A program made the translations under genes and the position numbers. Positions 20,013-30,214 of a stretch of 64,000 bases of DNA are shown here, piece by piece (position 1 is the stretch's first letter; each line of letters starts with the position of its first letter). Origin of the DNA: Endozoicomonas sp. OPT23 (lineage in GTDB: Bacteria > Pseudomonadota > Gammaproteobacteria > Pseudomonadales > Endozoicomonadaceae); assembly GCF_009653635.1 (NCBI RefSeq), contig NZ_PPFD01000006.1, positions 372,001 to 436,000 of the forward strand, read 5' to 3'. The notes beneath the pieces were generated by a model. It did no database searches. It saw nothing but the letters and a program-made list of their open reading frames with translations, and was not told the DNA's origin.

Positions 20013-20735
20013 TGGGACTGGTTCCAAACAGTTTAAATCCTTATAGAGTGACTTAGCAGAAAACTTAACTAACACTAAAAACAACCTACAAGAGCTAAGC
20101 ACTCGACTTAATTAACTTGATTTGACATGCAACACAAGGCATCACCATCAATCGATAGATTCAGAGTCAGAAAAAACTATTTCATATCAACAAGCATATG
20201 AAATCAGTGCACCAAGGAGAGAGTATTTAATACATTTTAAACAGTTGCTAACATCATCATAATCGTAAAAGAAACAAAAACAGCTAGATAGCTAGCTTTT
20301 AACAGCAAGCATGCAATTTTATTTATCCATTAGACATAAAAGATAAACACTCAATCTTAAACTAACTATCGATTTATCAAATCAAAAAACTCATCTAGTA
20401 AATATATTAACAAATAGTCTACGCTTATTTTTTACAAAAAACTTGCTTTAACTCAATTATTCGACAACAAGTACTTAAAAAGTTATACGTATTCCCATCA
20501 AAAATGATAGTGGTTATCGAATTAGTAAAGCCCGATAACACTCAACAACAACACTAATCATTTGCCTTCATCGCAATAAATCGAATGACTTATGATAATT
20601 ATTTAAATTCAGCTGTCATAAAACACTAATCCACTTAATACTGACTCAAATCACATGGTTGACATGCTTTGCAAATGACGAGATTAAACAACACCTATAT
20701 TATCAGATTAATGTTCAACCATTCCTGGTTTCTCT
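20013..20735. promoter_or_regulatory. AT-rich divergent control region of the redox operon and antiporter gene
   Basis: About 720 nt without a supported gene, visibly richer in A+T than its surroundings. It separates the leftward redox operon from the rightward NhaC gene. A candidate sigma-70 promoter for the antiporter is TTGACA at 20659-20664 with GATTAA about 17 nt on. I looked for a TTGAT-N4-ATCAA FNR site and saw none. The low GC may mark a junction of acquired DNA. Confidence 0.5.
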
Positions 20736-22178
20736 ATGTCGAGTTCTTCAAAAAACAAATCTCACCCTGAACTTCTCCATGCATTAGTTGTGTTAATCAC
20801 AATTATTGCTGTAATAACCTCAGGATTGTTCGCTGGAATCAATCTCCACTCTCTGCTTTTAATATCCATTCTCATTGCTTCATTCTCTGCCTTTCATTTA
20901 GGATACAGCTATAAAAATATAAGAGAAGCTATGTGTAAGGGCATAAACAGTGCCCTGCCCGCCGTATTTATTTTTGTACTGATTGGTGTTTTGATTGCAG
21001 CATTTATTGCCAGTGGAACACTTGCAACACTGATTTACTATGGAATCGAATTTATCAGTCCGGCCTTCTTTCTGCCAGGAGGGCTGCTGCTGTGCAGCTT
21101 CATGTCTCTAGCGACCGGAAGCAGTTGGGGAACAGTAGGTACTATTGGAGTAGTACTCATGGGGATAGGCTCGACAATGGGGATTCCGGAACCGGTCATT
21201 GCTGGTATGGTCATTTCAGGGGCTTGTTTCGGCGACAAAATGTCCCCTATGTCCGACACAACCAACCTTTCAGCAATGACATCAAAGACAAACCTGTACA
21301 GCCATATTAACAGCATGTTTTATACGACAGGGCCTTCTTACCTCATCACACTGATCGCCTTCACAGTAATAGGGCTGGAATACGGAAGCACTGCCTTGCC
21401 TTCTCACCAACTGGAAGTACTGCAAACTACACTTGCCTCGCATTTTAACACCAGCCTGATCACACTGCTGCCTCTCGCAACCATGTTTGTACTCAGTGTT
21501 GCCCGGGTATCTGCAGAGCCTGCTATGATGTTTACCTCGATTATCGCAGTAGCTATCGCTGCCATTATTCAGGAGCAGTCATTCCCTGCCATTCTTAATA
21601 GTTTGTATCATGGTTGCAGTATTCACACAGGAGAAAATGTGCTGGATCAGATATTCAGCCGTGGCGGTATCACTTCAATGATGTGGACTCTCTCATTGTC
21701 ACTTATAGCTTTGGCTCTTGGAGGTATTCTGGAGAGTTGCAGGATTCTAAAAGTCCTGATCGAATTCATTCTTGGAAAAGTCAGGAGAACAGCAGGACTG
21801 GTAGCAGCAACCATCGGCTCCTGCATTGTTGGTAACATGGCCATGGGCGAAGCCTATATGACCATCATTCTTGGTGGCCAGCTATTTGGTGAGGCCTATG
21901 ACAGTAAAGGCATCGACCGTCGTGTTATGTCTCGCTCCCTAGAGGAAGGAGCGACCTTAACCAGTGGCCTTATCCCCTGGACAACAGGTGGTGCTTTTTT
22001 TGCTTCAACTCTCGGTGTTTCCGTTCTTGACTACGCTCCTTGGGCACTGCTTAACTGGCTTAACCTTGTCGTATCCATAGCAATGGCCTATATGGGGATT
22101 GCGCTGTTTAAAATAAAATCCAGCTCAGGCCACCCAACAGATCCTGTGTTCAACAGTGCATTGAAAACAGCAGTCTGA
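20736..22178 (+). CDS. NhaC-family Na+/H+ antiporter
   Basis: Inner-membrane secondary transporter, 480 residues, about 11-12 hydrophobic helices. Family features are the SLATGSSWGTVGTIGVVLMG segment, GACFGDKMSPMSDTTNLSA (the conserved polar/acidic motif) and EEGATLTSGLIPWTTGG near the C-terminus. Characterised NhaC relatives exchange Na+ for H+, and some exchange organic acids such as malate and lactate. It is divergent from the redox operon and may serve it. It ends only 19 nt before the convergent end of rarA. Confidence 0.88.
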   Translation: MSSSSKNKSHPELLHALVVLITIIAVITSGLFAGINLHSLLLISILIASFSAFHLGYSYKNIREAMCKGINSALPAVFIFVLIGVLIAAFIASGTLATLIYYGIEFISPAFFLPGGLLLCSFMSLATGSSWGTVGTIGVVLMGIGSTMGIPEPVIAGMVISGACFGDKMSPMSDTTNLSAMTSKTNLYSHINSMFYTTGPSYLITLIAFTVIGLEYGSTALPSHQLEVLQTTLASHFNTSLITLLPLATMFVLSVARVSAEPAMMFTSIIAVAIAAIIQEQSFPAILNSLYHGCSIHTGENVLDQIFSRGGITSMMWTLSLSLIALALGGILESCRILKVLIEFILGKVRRTAGLVAATIGSCIVGNMAMGEAYMTIILGGQLFGEAYDSKGIDRRVMSRSLEEGATLTSGLIPWTTGGAFFASTLGVSVLDYAPWALLNWLNLVVSIAMAYMGIALFKIKSSSGHPTDPVFNSALKTAV

Positions 22179-22197
22179 CCAAAGACTTCTATTAATG

Positions 22198-23547
22198 TCA
22201 CAGTCTTCGTTTAAGAGGGCTGTTCTGATTAACTTGCTCCAACCGATGAAGCTTTTCCCTGATCTTGATCTCCAGCCCTCGTTCGTTGGGCTGGTAATAA
22301 TATCGTGGCTCCATGGCATCCGGGAAATAACACTCACCCGCCGCATAGGCATTCGGCTCATCATGGGCGTAGCGATAGCCTGCCTTATAACCGAGATCAG
22401 ACATTAACTTGGTTGGCGCATTGCGTAAGTGCATAGGCACTTCATGGGAAGGGTTCGACTTTACATCTTCCATGGCCGCTGCCCAGGCCATATAAACAGC
22501 ATTACTCTTGGGCGCACAGGCGCAATAGGTGGTGGCATGAGCCAAAGCCAGCAAACCTTCCGGACTGCCCAGCCTTTCATAGGCCTGCCAGGCATTCATC
22601 ACCAGTTCCAGCGCTCTCGGATCAGCATTACCAATGTCTTCACTGGCAATAGCCACTAAGCGGCGAATGATATAGAGCGGGTCGGCACCACCATCCACCA
22701 TTCTGGCTGCCCAGTAGAGTGCAGCATTGGGTTCGGAACCACGAACGGACTTATGAAAAGCAGAGATCTGATCATAAAAAGCATCACCGCCTTTATCAAA
22801 ACGGCGGCCAGAGTCAGCCAGTATTTCGGTCACTGATTCCGCTTTAATCATGCCTGAATCGCTAAGATCAGCAGCGACTTCCAGAATATTCAACAGACGA
22901 CGGGCATCGCCATCAGCGTATCGTAAAAGCACCTTTTCAGCATCAGGCTCAATCTGAACCGAGTTGTTCTTAAAACCACGTTCATCGTTCAAAGCCTGAT
23001 CCAGAACCTGCTTTAAAGCAGGCTCACCCAGTGGCTTAAGCACATAGACTCTGGCTCTGGACAGCAAGGCATTGTTCAGTTCGAAAGAAGGGTTCTCTGT
23101 GGTTGCACCAATAAAGGTAATGGTGCCGTCTTCAATATGAGGCAGAAAAGCATCCTGCTGGGATTTATTGAAACGATGAACCTCGTCAACAAACAAAATG
23201 GTCTTGCGATTGCGGGTCAGCTTTTCATCACGGGCTCTGGAAACCGCTTCACGGATATCCTTGACGCCGGACAATACCGCAGAAAGAGTTTCAAAGTGGG
23301 CATCGCAAAGGCCAGCGATCAGTCTCGCCAGAGTAGTCTTGCCGACACCGGGAGGGCCCCAAAACACCATGGAATGAATAGCACCCTGTTCTAGCGCTTC
23401 ACGCAAGGGTTTGCCTCGGGCAAGGATATGTTCCTGGCCAAGGTATTCATCCAGATTTCTGGGTCGCATTCTCGCCGCCAGGGGCTGCCAGCGACTCATT
23501 GCATCAGAATCCTGTTGATCAAACAGACTGTTGGAATACACCGACAT
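22198..23547 (-). CDS. rarA: Replication-associated recombination protein A (RarA/MgsA) AAA+ ATPase
   Basis: Clamp-loader-like AAA+ protein that acts at stalled replication forks. The 449-residue protein has [15 protein letters not shown], Walker A ([14 protein letters not shown]), Walker B ([20 protein letters not shown]), sensor 1 ([14 protein letters not shown]) and the RarA-specific C-terminal tetramerisation part ending [15 protein letters not shown]. It is 15 nt from lolA, continuing the ftsK-lolA-rarA order. The usual next gene, crcB, is displaced by about 8.3 kb. Confidence 0.96.
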   Translation of the reverse strand: MSVYSNSLFDQQDSDAMSRWQPLAARMRPRNLDEYLGQEHILARGKPLREALEQGAIHSMVFWGPPGVGKTTLARLIAGLCDAHFETLSAVLSGVKDIREAVSRARDEKLTRNRKTILFVDEVHRFNKSQQDAFLPHIEDGTITFIGATTENPSFELNNALLSRARVYVLKPLGEPALKQVLDQALNDERGFKNNSVQIEPDAEKVLLRYADGDARRLLNILEVAADLSDSGMIKAESVTEILADSGRRFDKGGDAFYDQISAFHKSVRGSEPNAALYWAARMVDGGADPLYIIRRLVAIASEDIGNADPRALELVMNAWQAYERLGSPEGLLALAHATTYCACAPKSNAVYMAWAAAMEDVKSNPSHEVPMHLRNAPTKLMSDLGYKAGYRYAHDEPNAYAAGECYFPDAMEPRYYYQPNERGLEIKIREKLHRLEQVNQNSPLKRRL

Positions 23548-23562
23548 TACTTATCGCCGTCT

Positions 23563-24258
23563 TTAACGAGAGGTTTCATCGATCAGATCGTAGTCTTTTG
23601 GAATTTTAACTTCAAACAGATCCGACATGAGTGTGCGATTTTCACGCACATCACTGAAGTCGATACGGCGTCGACCACCCAGAGCATCTTTCATGATGAT
23701 GGCACTGAGCAGGCCATTACGGAAATTGATATCCAGTTTTTCAAACAGATCTGAAGACCTGGCGGGAACCAGCGTGTATTGCTGGAACTTGTCACTTTGA
23801 TATCGGGTGACATTGTACTGCTTCAACAAGCTACGGGCATCGCCCGTTAATAACTGCGCAGGTGTGTTTGCCATACGGTTATCCTGCTTCTGAATAATCA
23901 CCTGCTGCAGGTCGCGATCGATCATCCAGACCTTGTTTTTCCGGGCAACAATTTCCAACTCGAATGGCAACTTAGTCAACCAGCGAAACTGAGCCGGCCG
24001 CTGCATCTGCATCTCACCCGCTTCCATCTTGATTCTGCCGTTATTGGACACCGTCTGCTGCTCAAACTTCGCACTGAGGCTTTTCAGCGACTCAAGCTTT
24101 TTAACCAGCGCATCAGCTGCTTTCTGGTCATTGGCAGGCTGGATCAGATTAACCGTCTTCACTTCCTGAACCGGCTTTTCTGAAGAGGCTGCAAGAACTG
24201 GCAGCGCAACACTAAAAACTGCTGCTATAACAACAACCTGGGATATCTTCTTCAACAT
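23563..24258 (-). CDS. lolA: Outer-membrane lipoprotein carrier protein LolA
   Basis: Periplasmic chaperone ferrying lipoproteins from LolCDE to LolB. The 231-residue precursor has a signal peptide ending near VLAASS and the LolA signature SAKFEQQTVSNNGRIKMEAG, MQMQRPAQFRWLTK and GRRRIDFSDVRENRTL. It has an unusually long linker after the signal (about residues 24-45, EKPVQEVKTVNLIQPANDQ). It lies between ftsK and rarA, as in many gammaproteobacteria. Confidence 0.95.
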   Translation of the reverse strand: MLKKISQVVVIAAVFSVALPVLAASSEKPVQEVKTVNLIQPANDQKAADALVKKLESLKSLSAKFEQQTVSNNGRIKMEAGEMQMQRPAQFRWLTKLPFELEIVARKNKVWMIDRDLQQVIIQKQDNRMANTPAQLLTGDARSLLKQYNVTRYQSDKFQQYTLVPARSSDLFEKLDINFRNGLLSAIIMKDALGGRRRIDFSDVRENRTLMSDLFEVKIPKDYDLIDETSR

Positions 24259-24292
24259 AAATTCTGTTCGTAAACCTTGATAAATAATACCA

Positions 24293-26743
24293 TCAACCTT
24301 TCACTGGTGGCGGCGCAATCACTTCACGATTGCCATTATGCCCTGCCGGGCTTATCACACCCGCAGCTTCCATTGCTTCTATCATATTCGCAGCACGGTT
24401 ATAACCGATCTTCAATTTACGTTGCACTGACGAAATTGATGCCCTGCGGCTTTCAGTGACAAAGGCCACCGCTTCATCGTAGAGGGCGTCTTTCTCGCTG
24501 TCTTCATCCAGCCCACCACTGAAGGCACTGCCCTCAGAACCGGATTCCATACCATTCAATACTTCGTCCACATAGTTGGGTTCGCCACGTTTTTTCCAGT
24601 CCGCCACCACTCTATGCACTTCATCGTCGCTGACAAAAGCACCGTGAATACGGATGGGGACACTGGTGCCCGGCGGCAGATAGAGCATATCACCATGCCC
24701 CAGCAGCTGTTCGGCACCACCCTGATCAATAATGGTTCGGGAATCGATTTTACTGGAGACCTGGAAGCTGATTCGTGTCGGTACGTTGGCCTTGATCAAG
24801 CCGGTAATGACATCCACAGAAGGTCGCTGGGTGGCCAGAATTAAATGAATACCCGCCGCACGTGCCTTTTGAGCGATACGGGCGATAAGTTCTTCCACTT
24901 TCTTGCCAACAATCATCATCATGTCAGCGAATTCGTCTACGACCACAACAATGAACGGCAGTGTTTCCAGCTCGGGAGCAACATCACCCAGCGTCAGCGT
25001 TTCATAAAACGGATCACGCAATGGCTCACCGGCAGCCTGCGCAGCTTTAACCTTGTCGTTATAACCGCCAATGTTTCGAACGCCCAACGCTGCCATCAAT
25101 TTGTAGCGACGCTCCATCTCGGCCACACACCAGCGCAGGGCATTGGCGGCTTCTTTCATGTCGGTTACTACCGGAGACAGCAGGTGAGGAATACCGTCGT
25201 AAATAGACAGTTCCAGCATCTTCGGGTCGATCATAATCAGACGAACATCTTCCGGGCCTGACTTGAACAGCATCGACAGGATCATGGCGTTCACACCCAC
25301 CGACTTACCGGAACCCGTAGTACCAGCCACCAGCAGGTGAGGCATTTTGGCCAGATTAACCACCACTGGATCACCGGCAATATCATGGCCCAGCGCCAGA
25401 CTCAGAGCATGCTCTGACTTCTCAAACACGGTCGAATTGATCAACTCGCCGAAGAAAACCGTTTCACGGTCATCGTTGGGAATCTCTATGCCGACGACCG
25501 ACTTACCGGGAATCACTTCAACCACTCGAACACTGACGACTGCCAGCGAACGGGCAAGGTCTCGAGCCAGATTGGAAATCTTGCTGGCCTTAACACCGGG
25601 TGCAGGTTGAATTTCGTAACGGGTAATAACAGGGCCAGGATGCACATCCACCACTTCAGCCTTTACACCAAAGTCTGCCAGCTTGGCTTCCAGCAACCGG
25701 GAGATAGCTTCCAGTTCACTGGGGTCAACACCCTTGCCCTGATCTTTGATTTCATCCAGTAATCCGGCTGTGGGGCGTTCGCCTTCAGGGGCAATATCTT
25801 CTGAAGGTTCTGATAACGCCTGAGCCACTTTATTGATGATTTTTTTCGCCGGAGATTTTGCTTGACTCTTGGTGGTTTCTGACTGAGCTTCAGGAGCAGG
25901 CAGGATGACTATGGCGTCTTGTTCCAGCACCGGTTCATGACGTTCAAGTACCGGCTCCCTTCTGGTCACCGCTTTCTCTTCAAACGCTTCACGATCAAGC
26001 TCTCGCTGTTCACGCCAGTAAGCCACTTTGGCCTGAGAAAATTCCAGGCACCAGACACAACCTGTGCCTATTAACGAAATCAGGGTAACCAGCCAGCGAC
26101 CCGTTTGATCCAGCACTTTGAACCAGGAAATGCGGGTATAGATAGTGATACCCGCCAAAAGAAAAGTGCCGAAAATCAAGGAGCTGCCAACGGTATTTAA
26201 AGCAGGCAGAGACCAGTCAACGACCACTTTACCGAGAATACCGCCACTGCCAGAAGGAAGGGTTCCATCAAAACCATGAAGGTGAAGTCCGGCCAGGCCT
26301 GCTCCAGCAATCAGGGCCACCAGTAAACCGGTAGACCTGAGAACAAAAAGTCCTGTTCGCCATAACCAGGGTTCATAACGAAAGCGGAAGACAGTAATCG
26401 CTTTCAACACGGCAATGGCCGGTATCAGCCAGGCAAAAATACCAAACAGAGAATAAAAGAGGTCACTGAGCCAGGCACCAAAGCGCCCTATGCTGTTCTG
26501 AACCGTGCCTTCATAACCTGTGTAGCTCCAGCCCGGATCAGTGGGACTGTATGTTAGCAGGGCAATAGCAATGATTCCGGCCACCAGCAGAAGGGCCAGC
26601 ATTCCGGCTTCACGAAAATGAATATGCAGGGCATCTGCCTGCTCGGTCTGGTCATGGGTAAGCTTGGCTGCAACATCAGGAGTTTTGCCCTTGCCTTCCT
26701 TGCTTCCGGCTCTGGCACGTTTTCTGGTTGATGTCTCCGACAT
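24293..26743 (-). CDS. ftsK: DNA translocase FtsK
   Basis: Septum-located DNA pump that segregates chromosome dimers and activates XerCD at dif. The 816-residue protein has four N-terminal membrane helices (from [20 protein letters not shown]), a short linker, the alpha/beta RecA-like motor with Walker A ([13 protein letters not shown]) and Walker B ([13 protein letters not shown]), and the gamma winged-helix end ([19 protein letters not shown]) that reads KOPS. I chose ATG 26743 (MSETSTRKR), which has AAGAG upstream; an in-frame start at 26776 is possible. First gene of ftsK-lolA-rarA. Confidence 0.96.
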   Translation of the reverse strand: MSETSTRKRARAGSKEGKGKTPDVAAKLTHDQTEQADALHIHFREAGMLALLLVAGIIAIALLTYSPTDPGWSYTGYEGTVQNSIGRFGAWLSDLFYSLFGIFAWLIPAIAVLKAITVFRFRYEPWLWRTGLFVLRSTGLLVALIAGAGLAGLHLHGFDGTLPSGSGGILGKVVVDWSLPALNTVGSSLIFGTFLLAGITIYTRISWFKVLDQTGRWLVTLISLIGTGCVWCLEFSQAKVAYWREQRELDREAFEEKAVTRREPVLERHEPVLEQDAIVILPAPEAQSETTKSQAKSPAKKIINKVAQALSEPSEDIAPEGERPTAGLLDEIKDQGKGVDPSELEAISRLLEAKLADFGVKAEVVDVHPGPVITRYEIQPAPGVKASKISNLARDLARSLAVVSVRVVEVIPGKSVVGIEIPNDDRETVFFGELINSTVFEKSEHALSLALGHDIAGDPVVVNLAKMPHLLVAGTTGSGKSVGVNAMILSMLFKSGPEDVRLIMIDPKMLELSIYDGIPHLLSPVVTDMKEAANALRWCVAEMERRYKLMAALGVRNIGGYNDKVKAAQAAGEPLRDPFYETLTLGDVAPELETLPFIVVVVDEFADMMMIVGKKVEELIARIAQKARAAGIHLILATQRPSVDVITGLIKANVPTRISFQVSSKIDSRTIIDQGGAEQLLGHGDMLYLPPGTSVPIRIHGAFVSDDEVHRVVADWKKRGEPNYVDEVLNGMESGSEGSAFSGGLDEDSEKDALYDEAVAFVTESRRASISSVQRKLKIGYNRAANMIEAMEAAGVISPAGHNGNREVIAPPPVKG

Positions 26744-26854
26744 TCGACGCTCTTGATCTGTCCTGAATAAAAACAAGGCAGTGCTGCGATGCAGACTGCC
26801 GTATCTATTAATTAACTATCTACTACCAATGTACCACGAGCGAATAAAAAGAGG

Positions 26855-27865
26855 CTATGAGAAGGAGTACCGATCAAAGCCATTCTGTGAATCAAATCCT
26901 TCTCTCAACAACATTTCTTTCTTATTAAGATCCAAAAGCATGGTGACTAGAGTACCGCCGTTACCCGTCAGTTCATGCCAAGCGTAAGGCCTGAGTATTG
27001 GGAAAGGTTTTTCATTTATATCAAGCAGTTGCCGAATATTACTAAGACTTGATTCAGGCTTATACAGTAGTCGTTCGTGAAGGGTTTTCAGTCGTGTTTC
27101 TGTACATTCTCTGGTGGTAGTAGGCTGAGCCTGCCCTTGTTGTAGATAATGATTGGTGTGCAGATACCAGTCTTCTTGTGTGTTCTGGAACCAGGGCTGA
27201 TCCGGAGCCAGTTCAACAGCAACCGTCTGAGTTGAATCCGCCACCAGCACATGACTGGCCTTCCCTGCTCCATGAATTTGAATAAGGGTTTTAGCTTCTT
27301 CCACAGACCTGCATTCCAACAGAGCTCTTAACAGAATATGAACCGGTAGCCCCGTCAATTTTTTCCTGGCAGGTAAGATATTCAAACAGACACCCAGACC
27401 GGAATCATTCATACCAATTTTGGCCAGCATACCGGGTTCGGTCATGGTGAAGAAACGATGGCCGTTTTCCAGCGTAATATCTGCCAGAGCCAGTTTACCT
27501 TCCAGAGCTTCAGCCCAGTCCCAGTTCTGCCCCAGCAAACCGTTTTTTGGAAAGCTGACGGTTGAGCATTCCATTGGCGAAGAAGCGACAGGTGACGACA
27601 TCAACTCACTGCGGGCATTGATGCAGTAGATCCAGAACGGATCAACATTGGCAGAAGATGCAATTCCGTCCATTTCTTCTTTATAATCTTTTCCAAGCAG
27701 CTCAACCTTTGCCATCAACTGGTCAACATGGCTCTGAAGCTTGTCCCGGTTAGAAAGGAATCTTGAACGGTAGTAGTCCAGAACTTCGTGGATCTCATTG
27801 CGCATCTGTTCGCCATGAGTCTGCCCACGCTGCAGTGCCGTGCCTTTTAATACCAGTTTTTTCAT
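26855..27865 (-). CDS. C45-family acyltransferase/peptidase-like Ntn hydrolase
   Basis: Related to acyl-CoA:6-aminopenicillanate acyltransferase (peptidase family C45), a self-processing N-terminal nucleophile hydrolase. The 336 residues begin KKLVLKGTALQRGQTHGEQM, typical of the family, and the predicted autoprocessing/nucleophile Cys100 lies in SPMECSTVSF, with GQNWDWAE and EPGMLAKIGMNDSGLGVCLN downstream. Bacterial members are mostly unassigned amidases or acyltransferases, some acting on acyl-amino acids. No signal peptide is visible. Its start is only 18 nt from the start of the divergent channel gene. Confidence 0.82.
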   Translation of the reverse strand: MKKLVLKGTALQRGQTHGEQMRNEIHEVLDYYRSRFLSNRDKLQSHVDQLMAKVELLGKDYKEEMDGIASSANVDPFWIYCINARSELMSSPVASSPMECSTVSFPKNGLLGQNWDWAEALEGKLALADITLENGHRFFTMTEPGMLAKIGMNDSGLGVCLNILPARKKLTGLPVHILLRALLECRSVEEAKTLIQIHGAGKASHVLVADSTQTVAVELAPDQPWFQNTQEDWYLHTNHYLQQGQAQPTTTRECTETRLKTLHERLLYKPESSLSNIRQLLDINEKPFPILRPYAWHELTGNGGTLVTMLLDLNKKEMLLREGFDSQNGFDRYSFS

Positions 27866-27883
27866 TATTTTAGAGTCCTGATC

Positions 27884-28525
27884 ATGAAACCCATCAGCAA
27901 CAATCAGCGCTTATCCATTCTGCTTGTCACTCTGCTGGTCAGTATTCTTGTGCCTTTCTCAAAGCAGGATGATAGCCTGTTTGGCCAGTTCTTTTCGCTA
28001 TTGATCATAGCGGCCATTATCTATGTTGTTCGACCACTGACCAAAAACAGGGTGGTATTAAGGCGCTGGCTTCAGGGATGTGGCTACGGCTTGTTTTTAC
28101 TGACTTTTCTGGTCGGACAAGGAAAGGTTCCTGTCTGGGCTGGCTATGCAGGTCTGTCACTGGTAATCGCTTTTTACACCTCGATACTGGTATTGCTGAT
28201 GGTGCACCTGTTCTCAAAAGGCAGCATGAATGAAAAACTGCTGGCCGCTATCAACTTTTACTTTCTGACCGGAATCACCTTTGGCTTTCTCTACACGCTT
28301 GTTGGACTGTTAGTCCCCGGAGCGTTCAGTCTGCCCAGCAGTAGTACTCTGGACTGGCCCGTTTTTGTTTATTTCAGCTTTATCAACCTGACGACTTTGG
28401 GCTATGGCGATATCACACCCATTGCCCCCATCGCCAAAAGCCTGGTGGTACTTGAAGCAACTATTGGCGTACTCAGCCCGACAGTGATGATTGCCCGATT
28501 TATACGCCCTACGCTCTCTGAATAA
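27884..28525 (+). CDS. Potassium-channel family protein with single pore loop
   Basis: Inner-membrane ion channel, 213 residues. About five hydrophobic segments precede a pore region with the K+ selectivity motif TLGYGD at residues 171-176 (SFINLTTLGYGDITP) and a last helix after it. There is no voltage sensor of charged S4 type and no C-terminal RCK/TrkA domain, so gating is unknown. Its ATG lies 18 nt from the divergent C45 gene start, leaving no room for separate promoters between them. Confidence 0.85.
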   Translation: MKPISNNQRLSILLVTLLVSILVPFSKQDDSLFGQFFSLLIIAAIIYVVRPLTKNRVVLRRWLQGCGYGLFLLTFLVGQGKVPVWAGYAGLSLVIAFYTSILVLLMVHLFSKGSMNEKLLAAINFYFLTGITFGFLYTLVGLLVPGAFSLPSSSTLDWPVFVYFSFINLTTLGYGDITPIAPIAKSLVVLEATIGVLSPTVMIARFIRPTLSE

Positions 28526-28529
28526 CCTG

Positions 28530-29699
28530 CTAGGAGCCAGAGGATTGTCTGACCTTGATCAGCTCTCGGGATAACTGCAGGTAACGATTGTGGTCTTTTA
28601 AACCATCAATGTACTTTTTCGGTATCGCACCAAGGCCATTCATAGCTCCCAGCAGAGCTGAAGTCATCGCAGCACGAGCCATATTGTTCCCACCACTGTT
28701 CACTGCAGCAAGCATGCCCTGAGTGTAATCAGCAGGAAACCTGTGAATCAGATAATAAACTGCAGGCAAAAGATGAGTCAGCTGGCAGTCCAGACCATAA
28801 ACTTCGCCAACATAGTGAGCCGGCTCAATGCGGACTTCTGGTTTCCAGGCCACAGCGCCATTAGTGACCGTATGGATATTGTCATACCCACCCATCAAGA
28901 CTTTTAAATCAGGGTTCTGCAGCAAACCCACCATATACTCTTTCAGTTTTCGCAAAGGTGTTCCGGCAATAACTGCTTGAAGTGTCAAAGCGTACACCAC
29001 CTGATTCTGACGGATAAAACGATCATTAAAGAAAGGTTTCATCAGGCGGTCTGCAGCTTCAGCCAGTTCCAGCGGGTCTTTATACAATGCAGCAAGCACA
29101 ACCGAGAATTGAGCCCCATCCGAGGTATCAGAAGCCGTTGCCATTTCAGGAGATGACCAGGCAACCCCCTTCTTTTGGTTATGCCAGAGCTCTTTGATAA
29201 TGGATTCGGTATAGCGTCCAGAGTATGACTCACCATTTAACGTCTTGAAAAACCCATCCAGTCGCTGATGGAAATCAGCCTGAGCAAAACTTTTTTTCTC
29301 AGTCACTGATTCAAGCAACAAAGCAAAGATCTGCCCGGTCTGGGAAACATCACCCGCTCTTACTCCCTGCTGATAGCGGAATTTGCTGATCGTTTTGAAA
29401 CTGTGGTTGCCCTGTTCAGCCGGATTCTGATAGTCATCAACCCAGAGACCAAAGTCCTTCTCAAAATCCTTTCTGTCGTAATACCAGTGAGTACCCAACC
29501 CCATGGCATCACCTATCAAAAAGCCCATTAAGGCTCCTGCAACCCGTTCTTCCCTGCTGACGGTATGAGGGTATTCTTCACTCATAGCTTTTCCCTTAAA
29601 ATCAGATGCCCGCTCACTTCCAGGCTGTAAAACATAACCACAACCCTGCAGAAAAATAAGTACTAACAGAAACTTGAGCCACAGCAAGGTCTTCATCAC
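28530..29699 (-). CDS. ADP-ribosylglycohydrolase-fold lipoprotein with altered metal motifs
   Basis: The 389-residue precursor has a lipoprotein signal (LVLIFLQGCGYVL, lipobox LQGC), so it should be anchored in the envelope. The rest matches the ADP-ribosylglycohydrolase fold: VAGALMGFLIGDAMGLGTHW keeps the first GDAxG motif. The usual TDDT segment reads RAGDVSQTGQ, and the C-terminal GGDTDT motif reads SGGNNMARAAM. Loss of several Mg2+-binding Asp residues suggests changed or absent ADP-ribose hydrolysis. It ends 4 nt from the convergent end of the channel gene. Periplasmic location for this fold is unusual. Confidence 0.8.
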   Translation of the reverse strand: MMKTLLWLKFLLVLIFLQGCGYVLQPGSERASDFKGKAMSEEYPHTVSREERVAGALMGFLIGDAMGLGTHWYYDRKDFEKDFGLWVDDYQNPAEQGNHSFKTISKFRYQQGVRAGDVSQTGQIFALLLESVTEKKSFAQADFHQRLDGFFKTLNGESYSGRYTESIIKELWHNQKKGVAWSSPEMATASDTSDGAQFSVVLAALYKDPLELAEAADRLMKPFFNDRFIRQNQVVYALTLQAVIAGTPLRKLKEYMVGLLQNPDLKVLMGGYDNIHTVTNGAVAWKPEVRIEPAHYVGEVYGLDCQLTHLLPAVYYLIHRFPADYTQGMLAAVNSGGNNMARAAMTSALLGAMNGLGAIPKKYIDGLKDHNRYLQLSRELIKVRQSSGS

Positions 29700-29848
29700 T
29701 TCACCTTTATATAATTCTCAGTTCACGTCCATCCTAGTAGCCAGTTCTTGTTTGTCCATGCAGTGCTATTAGGCACTTACACGCATACTCAAACTTAAAG
29801 ATGCATTGTAAGGTCATGTTTTATATTTACCGGTCAGGGAGAAGTAAC

Positions 29849-30091
29849 ATGCAAGATTCCATCCACGGTCGTAACGTCCTGAACCTGATTCAGGAAATGC
29901 CTCAGCCAATCAGTACTGAAACTCTGATGTCAGCTATCAATGAATCGTTTGGCACTGAAGCAAAGTTTCACACCTGTTCCATTAAGGGTGCATCGGCTAA
30001 TGAACTGATCGAGATGTTTATCACCAAAGGTAAGCTGAATCAGGACGAAAGCGGCATTCATTTTGTAGGCTGTGGTTGCGGTCATCACTGA
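29849..30091 (+). CDS. YecH-family small metal-binding protein (DUF2492)
   Basis: An 80-residue cytosolic protein. It starts MQDSIHGRNVLNLI and ends HFVGCGCGHH, a Cys/His-rich tail expected to bind a metal, with FHTCS in the middle. The pattern matches the YecH family, whose function is unknown. ATG 29849 follows GGGAGAAGTAAC and is preferred over an upstream in-frame start at 29801. It stands alone between oppositely oriented or distant genes. Confidence 0.8.
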   Translation: MQDSIHGRNVLNLIQEMPQPISTETLMSAINESFGTEAKFHTCSIKGASANELIEMFITKGKLNQDESGIHFVGCGCGHH

Positions 30092-30114
30092 CAGTAAGTT
30101 GCCCGGCTAAGCTG

Positions 30115-30151
30115 TTGTATTGCAGGCTGTTTCCATCAACCTGCAATACAA
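30115..30151 (+). terminator. Hairpin downstream of the yecH-like gene
   Basis: Perfect 12-bp inverted repeat TTGTATTGCAGG (30115-30126) / CCTGCAATACAA (30140-30151), 13-nt loop, 24 nt after the stop. It has no T-run, so termination is uncertain. Confidence 0.45.
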
Positions 30152-30214
30152 GTACCCACCTCAAACGTCCCGAACCTGCTACAAACTCTACCCTGCGAAT
30201 CAGCCAAGACCGCT

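Noticed and set aside
20100-20735. FNR- or other anaerobic-regulator sites ahead of the redox operon
   Set aside because: I found no TTGAT-N4-ATCAA palindrome; partial matches are expected by chance in AT-rich DNA.
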